A stretch of DNA of 43,481 bases. Source: Elusimicrobiota bacterium (GTDB lineage Bacteria > Elusimicrobiota > Elusimicrobia > 2-02-FULL-39-32). The stretch lies in contig JAKFYJ010000048.1 of assembly GCA_021730935.1 (NCBI GenBank), positions 1 through 43,481 of the forward strand, written 5' to 3'. A program made the translations under genes and the position numbers. Below the pieces are notes generated by a model. The model was given only the letters and a program-made list of their open reading frames with translations, did not search any database and was not told the origin of the DNA. Of the stretch, positions 8,930 to 17,900 are shown in pieces. How positions within the stretch are numbered: the first letter of the stretch is position 1; each line of letters starts with the position of its first letter.

Positions 8930-11900
8930 TTTTTCCTCAAAATGACCGCGCTCTTCGGGGGGCCCTGGGGATTAATGATGATTCCGGCCTGGGACAAATC
9001 TGAGAGGTTTCCGGCGGCGTCTTTGAACTTCACATAGACTTGCTTGAACACACCCTGGTTTTTGGGGATGGGATATCCGCCGGCGAGGGGCAGAACCAAA
9101 GTCATTGTGGAAACGAACGGGGTTTCAGAATATGTGGCGCCCCCATCAAGGCTGATGAGGACGGCGGAAGGGTTCCCGCGGCCGAAGCCTGTGAAGTCTG
9201 TGGCGGTGAAGTTTAACGTCACGAGGGTTGACGTGGCATAATCCGCACCGCCGTTGATTCTGACATTCCCGATCGGGGGAAGGGTGTCAATTTCGAAACC
9301 TTGAGAGCCGGAGATGGAGTTTCCGGAATTGCCGGCGAGATCTGTTCCGGCCCAATGCCAGAGAGCGGCATAGGCATTTGAATTTGGGGCAATGGTGATT
9401 GCTCCGGTCCAGGTTTGAGAATCAATTTGGATGAGAGGAACCGGGAAATTGCCGTGGTTCGCGATTTCATAACTCAAGTTTGCGGACTGCACCGCCTCTG
9501 ATGCGGTCAATGTGATTTGAGAAACGCCGACGGACAATGTTGACGAAGGCTTGACGGTGATCGACGCGCTGGGCGGGATCGTGTCTATGGTGAATTGGTT
9601 TCCGGAGGTGATTAGTTGACCCTCATTTCCGGAGAGATCAGTCCCGCGCCACATCCACTGAGCCGAACCATTCATGGATCCGTCAACCACAAATGAGCCG
9701 GACCAGCTCAAAGTCCCGGCAGAGATCAAAGGAACAGGATGGGCCTGTCCATTTACGATGAATTCAAGTTGCTGACCTTTCAATGGCTCCGAAGCAGTGA
9801 GGCTGACAACTGGATTGCCTGATTTAAGAGGATACGAAGGATTGACCAGGATCATTGCAGTGGGCGAAGATGAGTCGACTGAGAAGTTTGAAAGAATTCC
9901 GGCGCGGTTCCCCACGGAATCAGAAATCAGGAAGCGCAACTCATGGACGCCCTCAAAAAGCGGACTGGAAGGTTGATATTGCGCTGTAACAGCCGACAAT
10001 GATGTTTGAGGGGTGACATCCTCTCCGTCCAGAAATAATTGAGCCCCGGAAACATCGACCGAGTTTTGTGTGTCGCTAAACCCAATGGAGATGAGGGGCT
10101 GGGGTTGCGACAGCAAGGCGCCCTTGATCGGAGAATACACACTGATGCTGGGAGGCGTTCTGTCCGGGACCAGGGTCTTGAGAGAAACCACATTGCTCAA
10201 TGCGCTCCCGTTTCCTGCCGCGTCAAAGACTTTGACAGCCAGATAATAATGCGTGTCCGCATCCAACCCCTGAACAGTGTAAGATTCGTCAAATCCCGCA
10301 GGGTTTGGCGTAAGATATTGAACCGCGATTGTTGCCTGATCAAAATTGGCTGAATTGAGTGCAAATGTTGAATAGGCAATCACATATCGCGCGGCTTGTC
10401 CGATACCGGCGTCATCACCGGAAGAAACCCAGCGCAGAACCAAGCCGGTGTCATTGAATGCGTTCTGCACAGAGATCACAACAGGATCGGGAGCCACAGT
10501 GTCGTCCAAAGTGACGGATTTTATGGGTTCCTGATTGCCGACGGTGTCTATGCTGAAATAATCAAGCTTGATTTTGTTGCCTGACACCGAAGTTTCTCCA
10601 ATAAACGGAAGGAAAGGGCCGCTGTCCGTGCGAAACCAGGTGGAACGAACACCCGAGGAAAATCCGTCTTGGAGCGGGTCAACGGCAACAAGAGAAAATT
10701 TAACCGAATTGACAGAGAGCGTCCTTTGGACCGTTGTCATGGGAGCAACAGCATCAACGCTCAATGTAACCGGAGCTGAATAGAGTTTGGTATGGCCGTC
10801 GGAGGCAATATTCGTGAGCGTCATCCTTTGTGATCCCCCAAGGAAGGGACTGCTTGGATAAATTTGAAATTGTCCAAGATTATCCGCAGGCCCGGAGTCC
10901 TTGAAGACGCTGTTGCCATAAAGCTCAACAACGCTGTCCGGCATTGCGAAGCCGATCAGGGTCACAGTCGAGGAAACCACGGTTCCAGAAGACGGGCTTG
11001 AAATATAGGGGATCGATTTTCCTTGAACAAGCGACACTGACAAATCCTTCGACTTTAAGCTGGTTCGAGTGATGCCTTCGCTGTTTAAGATCCGCGTGGC
11101 TGTGGCATCAATCCGGTTGGATCCCTTGATAAGTGAAACTGCTGCTGTAAATTTGCCGTCACTCCCTGCTTTTTCATATGCCGAAAGCGCTCCGTTAACG
11201 AATATATTTACGACCGATGACGGCTCCGAGGTTCCGCTGATTTGCAGAGTTGAAACGGTCACAGACGCGGGCACGGGATCCAAAACAGGAGGCTGGATGT
11301 CTTGAATAGCGAAAACGTAGGAAAAATGGGTTACAGGGCTTTCCACCGTCACCACCTCGTCAGGATCAAGAACTCCATTCCCGTTTGCATCATAGGTGAT
11401 CCTGGCGTCAAGCGGGTCCAGGCTGCCGTCATCCTTGATGGAATAAAGAGTCAGCTGTCCGGGATCCGTGCCCTTTAATTCTTCGGGGAGGAAACGAGTC
11501 ACCAATTTTGCCGGACTCAGCACATTCCCTGCAAAATCTTTCTGAAAGCGGATTCCGGAGGGCTGCATTTCGAAGAGCGCCCCGATGGGCTGAGGCAGAG
11601 ACGAACTGATCAAGACTTTCGCGTCAGAGAATTTGACAGGCGTGATGGTGACGACCGTGGATATATCCAAAGAGTTAGATGGAAATTCCAGATACGCTTT
11701 GTTATAGGGCGCACGAGCCGTCACAGGGAGTCCATTTCCGCTAACCTTCGGAACGAACGTTCCAAGCGTGACCTTGTTTATAATCTGAGAAAGTCCAGAA
11801 GCGTCCTTCATTGTAAGCTGAAGATCATATTCCCCGTTCAAACCCGTTACATTCCACAATCCAAGAACGCCTCCTGAGGTCACAGGTTGGCTCGACGTTT

Positions 11901-14900
11901 TTATCAATCTCCAGACGTCTTCCCCGCGTTTGGAATAAAAAAGACCGTATCCCTCAAACCCTTGAGAGAAATCTGAGACATTTCCGCGGATTTCAACAAA
12001 TGATTTTGGTGCAGATCCAGGAACTAGACTTACTGTAAATTCATCATCAACATCAATCGGCGCCCCATTTATGTCCGCGTTCCCGTTCGAAATTTTAGAT
12101 AGATCCAGATTCACCGCAAGAGAATCGTTCGGAGTGCCGTCGGGATATTGAAGTTCAATGCTCCATGCAGAATTTCTTTCGTCAATCGAAACGTAAGGAT
12201 TGTCCACGGAAACACCGGAAGGATTTTTCCAGAAGGCATATCGATTGACGATGGCCGCATCCGTTGTCATGTCCACTTGAGGATAAGACGCGGAAATGGG
12301 ATTGGACTTGAGGCGCTGGAGAGAAAAATCATATGGGGATTCGAGCGTAAAATTCTGCGGATTGGAGTCGTCATTAAAGACCGCATTTTGTCCGATGATC
12401 TTGCCGCCGTGCAATGCGGAGTCATCGTTCAAAGTCCAGGGCTGACTCGCTCCGGTTTCCGCCTTGATTTGAGGAAACCCGTTCACGCTCGTTACAGACA
12501 AGGCCACATTTACATTGTCCACAGGGCCTGTTGCGTAATTCGGTCCAAGAGTGACATTCCTTCCCAAAAGTTCAGACTGGAAGAGAGAGAACAATCCGTC
12601 CGGAGCGCTGCCGATCCACAAAGGATGCATGGCCCAGACGACATCTGAAATGTTTTTTGAGAAGGGTCCGAAATCCTGCGTGAGGTTTTGGGAGGTCTTA
12701 TAGCTGATTTTCACGTCGTCAACCGTGGGGCTGAGGTCCCCCGGCATCAGAAAGAGGTCAGATTTCCACCGGATATAACGTTTAAGCGCCGCTGTGATGG
12801 AGCTTCCTTTGTTGACGGAAATTTCCGGATCCCAATTTATTGCATCGTCACTCACTTGCAGATAATATTTTCTATAAGGATTTTCTCCAAACGCGGCCTG
12901 AAATGTCCCCCAATTCTTTAAAAATAAACCCGCATCGATGGGCTGAGAGACATAAGTGCCGGAAGAAACATAGGGACTGGTGATAATGCGGAATGTGCAA
13001 TCTTTAACATATGACAACTCCCATCCCTTGTCACATCCCGGGTCTCCTTGCCACCGCAACCGGGCAGATCCTTTTGGATACAAATCAGCAGAATAGGAAC
13101 CCATCATATAAGAACTTTCCCCAGTCCAAACCGGAGCGCGATTGTCAGAAAGTATTGCCCAGTATTGGGTGTTATTTTCTAGGAATATCCCCAAAGTTGT
13201 AAAATCTGCCGACAGCCAATCCTCCAGGTTTGCAGTTGGTTGGACATCCAATCCAGTTATAGCTGAGTCTAAAGGCGCTCCAGAACCGTTGTCTTTCCGA
13301 ATTTCAATTCTATAAGAATGACCTGGAAAGACCGTATAGTAAAAATCAACATTGCGGATTTGTTGTCTGCCCTTTGCAAATGAGAAGCTTTGAGCGTGTG
13401 TGGCGGTATAACAATCTACATATATCGATGGAACCCCATTCTCATAGGTCGCTTGGAATTGAGAATCTCCATCGGCAAGGCGAATCGCGCCGTCACCAAG
13501 AGTGGAATCAACGACAATGTTATCCTTAAGTCCGCGGACAAAATCCAAAGCTGTAGAATCGGACCACAACTCATTTTTATTAACGGGGATTGTTTCCTTC
13601 CCGCTCACTGACACATTGCTCGTAAAGTTTTGAGGAGGATTGTAAGTGCCGCTCGCTGTCGCGGTCCAATTGTAATGCGTTTCTCCCTGCACTATTGAGC
13701 CATTTGCAGGAAAATTGATGGACGCGTTTCCTGCTGAGACCGCCCCGTTGTCCACTGAGATTGAGATCTCCGCGCTGACTGCATCAGAAGAATCAGAGGC
13801 GGTCAATTTAACGACATAAAGACCTTTAACATTATTGGAAAAATCAACGATAAAATTCTGATTTGCAAAGATCGCAGCGCTGTCCAAAAGCGTTTGAATG
13901 ACCTGGCCGCTCAAATCCGTGACCACAAGGGTGGCTGTGGAATCTTTGTTGACGCGGCAAGTGATTGGAAGGGGAATTCCGGGAGGGACTGATGCGTTCA
14001 GAGATTCGAAGCGAGTGATTTTAAGCTGTCCGCCGGCGCTCACGCTGACCTCCAAATCACATTCTGCGCTGGAGACTCCCATTCCGTCGGTATCACGAGC
14101 CGTAAGTCGAAGCTTATAAAGCCCGCCAGGCACAAGCTTTTTGCTCACTCCGTCTTTCCCGTCCCAAAATTCATTATAAAATGACCCAGAAGAGTCGGCG
14201 TTCTGCCCCAGAAACTCTCTGCGGAAAACGATTGGGCCGAAAGCATTCGGACCATTCATTTGAAACATTTCCAAAGTTGAGTCCGTCTTCTTCCCGCTCC
14301 CCAGAGTCAAAGAATATTGGATTGACAATGTTTCCGTCCCTGAAATCACATTGAACGCTAAAGGTGGATTTGATTGAATGGGTGCCAAAATTTGAGCAAC
14401 AGGCACAGAAATGTCGGCCAGAGGATCAATTTCTATAACTTGGGATGCGAAGCTGGTCCGGCCGAACTTATCCCGGGTCACAAGAAGGATCGTGTGTCGG
14501 GATCCAGGAGCATAAGCGGACACGTCCAGAGTTCCTATGACGCTGTTCAAGACTGATCGATAAGAGACATTGGAATCTGGATATTGAGGGTCTCCGGCAC
14601 TTTGGTTTCCAGCCGGAACCGAAATCGGATGCCAGATACTTGTGTCCGGAATGGCGGGATTATTTTCCAGTAAACTAAAATCAATGTTATCCCCCTCTCT
14701 TATCCAAAGCTGATAACTCTCAAATGCCGCGGTGTCATTTACAACTGGATCAAGCGCGATCCCTTTGAGAGAAACAACTCCAGCCACCTTGGGCGGAAGA
14801 GACCCCAGGGGAGAAGCGGGAAAAACGATCTGAGCTGGGAGCATGTTTTTAATCACACCAATGGAAGCGATACTCTCATTCCCCACATCATCGACTGATT

Positions 14901-17900
14901 TTAGTCTGAGGATATAGGCGCCATCGGCTAAAAAGCTTCCGGCTGCCGTGCCATCCCAGATATAGTTCCCAGTCGTCGTCAATCCGCCTATGACCGGGTC
15001 CGTCTTCAAAGTTCTTCCAAGCGTATCCTGAATTTCCACTGACGCGAAACCGGGCTCTGAAAGCGTATAAAAAAGAGTGACGCTGTCAGCGTTGCCGTCG
15101 CCGGTTCCCAATGGCCCGTCGTCCGGGGAGAAGATCGCATTATCAAGATATTGATTCACAACAACGGGTGCAACGCGGTCAACCCTGAAATCAGGCAAAT
15201 CTAACGCCGTCTGATTTCCGGCCTGATCCATGATGCGAAGAACGGCGTGATAACTCCCATCCGAGAGGAAATTGCCCTGGGCATCTTTCAGATCAAAATC
15301 CAAAACATAAAGCTTTGCTGTGTTTGTGACGCTGAAGGACGACGCATGATTTAAGACAGACGTCCCGTCCTGGGCCCTGAACTCAAGCTCAATGTTCACC
15401 CACGGAGACAAATTATCCAACAAATTCAATTTCGCGCGGAGGTGGTCATCCTTCGAATTAAAAACACTCTCGTTGGGATGCGAAGCAGGGAAAGCCACAA
15501 GTTTGGCGGAGACAACCTGAGGAGGAAGAGAATCAATTGTGATTGTTTTCTGAACCACTGTCCGATTACCCGCTTTGTCAGAAACAGAGCCTGTCAGGAA
15601 ATAAATCCCATTGGGAACGATTCCTCCGGAATCATCCTTTCCGTCCCATATAAAATTCCCGAACGTCTGGGTGGAGGTCAAGGGATCCACGAATGTTTTG
15701 ACCGCGAGGCCGTTGGAGCCGCGGACGATCAAGCCGAGGTCCAACAAGGGAAACGGGAGATTATCAAACGCATTTAAATTGATGGCAGTGTGCCGGGCCG
15801 CAGCAGAGTTTATCGCTTCAGGAACCACAGTCAAATTGAAGGTTGGAGATGTGCGGTCGATCAAAAATGACGGCAGATTGGGACTGATGTTTTTGGCGGT
15901 CAAAAACCCGTCGAGGTGATCATTTGTCCCATGTGTGATTGTGACGTCCGTTTGCACGTCCGCATTATCATCAAAATCGTTTCCGGAGGCGGGCTGAACA
16001 ATATGGATTTGGCTGACATCAACATTCTTCGCTTGAAAATTTTCCTTTCCATACGTGCTCGGAGGGATAAGCGTGATTGAAATGGGATAGGCAATCGAAG
16101 AACCGACAGACACAGTTCCGGAAGATTGCTGAAAGTCCTGTGAGAGATAAAAATCATTGTTTAGAATCTGTGCCGTGCCGAATCGGGGACCGATAGGATT
16201 TTCATAAAAATTCTTATAATGAATGGTTCCACATCCGAATCGAACTTCAACTTTCTCACCTGCAAAAACGTAATATGTATATGTTCCGCCGTAAGTCCCC
16301 CCCATGTTATACTCCACAATTCTTCCACCTCCAATGTTAATGTTGCCGCACGTCCAAGAGTACTGCCGAGAAGATATTGTTTGATTAATATTTGGAATGC
16401 CCCAAGGCCCTTCAAAGGACGGCTCAACTGTTGCATTGGCCCTCACAAGCCAATTGAAAGGCTGAGAATCGGAAAATCCGAGGAGCCCGTGGATCCGGTC
16501 CCGAGCCTCCATTCTCACCAGATATTCCCCTTCAGGGATGGGGGATCCGTTTAGAGTTCCATCCCAGACAAAATGATAGGAAGAAGGCCCTGTTTTTGTG
16601 CCGGCATTGTCCACGATCGAGTATGTTGTATTTGTTGTCAGGTTTGTGAGAATGAGCCTGACTTCACCGACGGGGATGGAAAACGTTGAACTAAAAACCA
16701 TCTCTCCGACCGAACTTGAAAAATGAGCGGGTTTATAACTCAGTCCCGTGACAAGCGGTGCAATCCCATTCGCAGACTTAAATTGGAACGATGCTTGCGC
16801 CGGATTCAGACTGTTTCCAGAGAGATCGAGGATCGCATTCGAAAATGATACAACGTAAATTGTTTCGGGATTAAACGGACGATGATCGATGATGACCGAT
16901 TGACCTTCCGGGTCGACAGTAATGGACTGAATCGGAACAACCGTTCCAGTCGCGTCGGTGATGATGAATTTGTCCATGGTCAATGTGCTTGAATCCATCA
17001 GTTCGCTGAATTTCACCTCGATTTTTTGAGTAAGTGAAACACCTTGCGCACCCCTCTGCGGATTTGTTTCAGAAACGACCGGGGGGATGATATCCAAAAC
17101 CACATTGAACCGAAGAAACTCATAAGGTGTGTTCTTCAGATAGGAGCGCGGATATGAACTGATGTTTCCATCAAGATCCTGTCCGTCGAAATAATATAAG
17201 ACCTGACCAGCATTCATCTGCCGCCTGATGTCACCGTAATAAAAAGCTCCGCCCTGGAATGTTGAAACAGCCGTCAGAAAAATTTGATCGAACGATCCTG
17301 AGCCGACATTTTTATAATGAAGAACCGGTCGCGGTTTGATCCCGATTCGCGTTCCAGCCGGATCAGTGATTTTAACCTTGACCCGTATTGGATGATTGTG
17401 GGTTTGAGCATGGATGGGAGGGCTTTCAAAAATCAATTCCTTTGAGGGAGGAAGAGGCATTTCATCTTGAGCGAAAATTTGAGAAAATCCGGAATGGGAT
17501 CCAACAGCCAAAACCTTGTTTGATGAAGGAAGATAAATTGCCGCAGACTCCGGATTGTAACCGTAGGCACGATACTCTTCCGCCATGTCGCCCACCAAAG
17601 CCCAACGGCTCAGGGTCGGATCATAAACTTCGCTCTTAAGCCCGGCTCCGCCAACCGCAAGAACTTTGCCGTCCTTCAGCAGAATGGCCGAAAATTGCCC
17701 GCGATTATAATTCATGGAATCAGCGATGCTCCAGGAATTTGAAACGGGGTCATAAATTTCGCTTGGGGCTCCGGGAACCAGAACCCTGCCGTCTTGCATC
17801 AAGACGGCGGTGTGAGACTGTCTGGGATATTTCATGGACGGCACTGTCAGCCAATAGCCTGCGGACGCAATATAGACTTCGCACGAACTCATGGGGTTGC

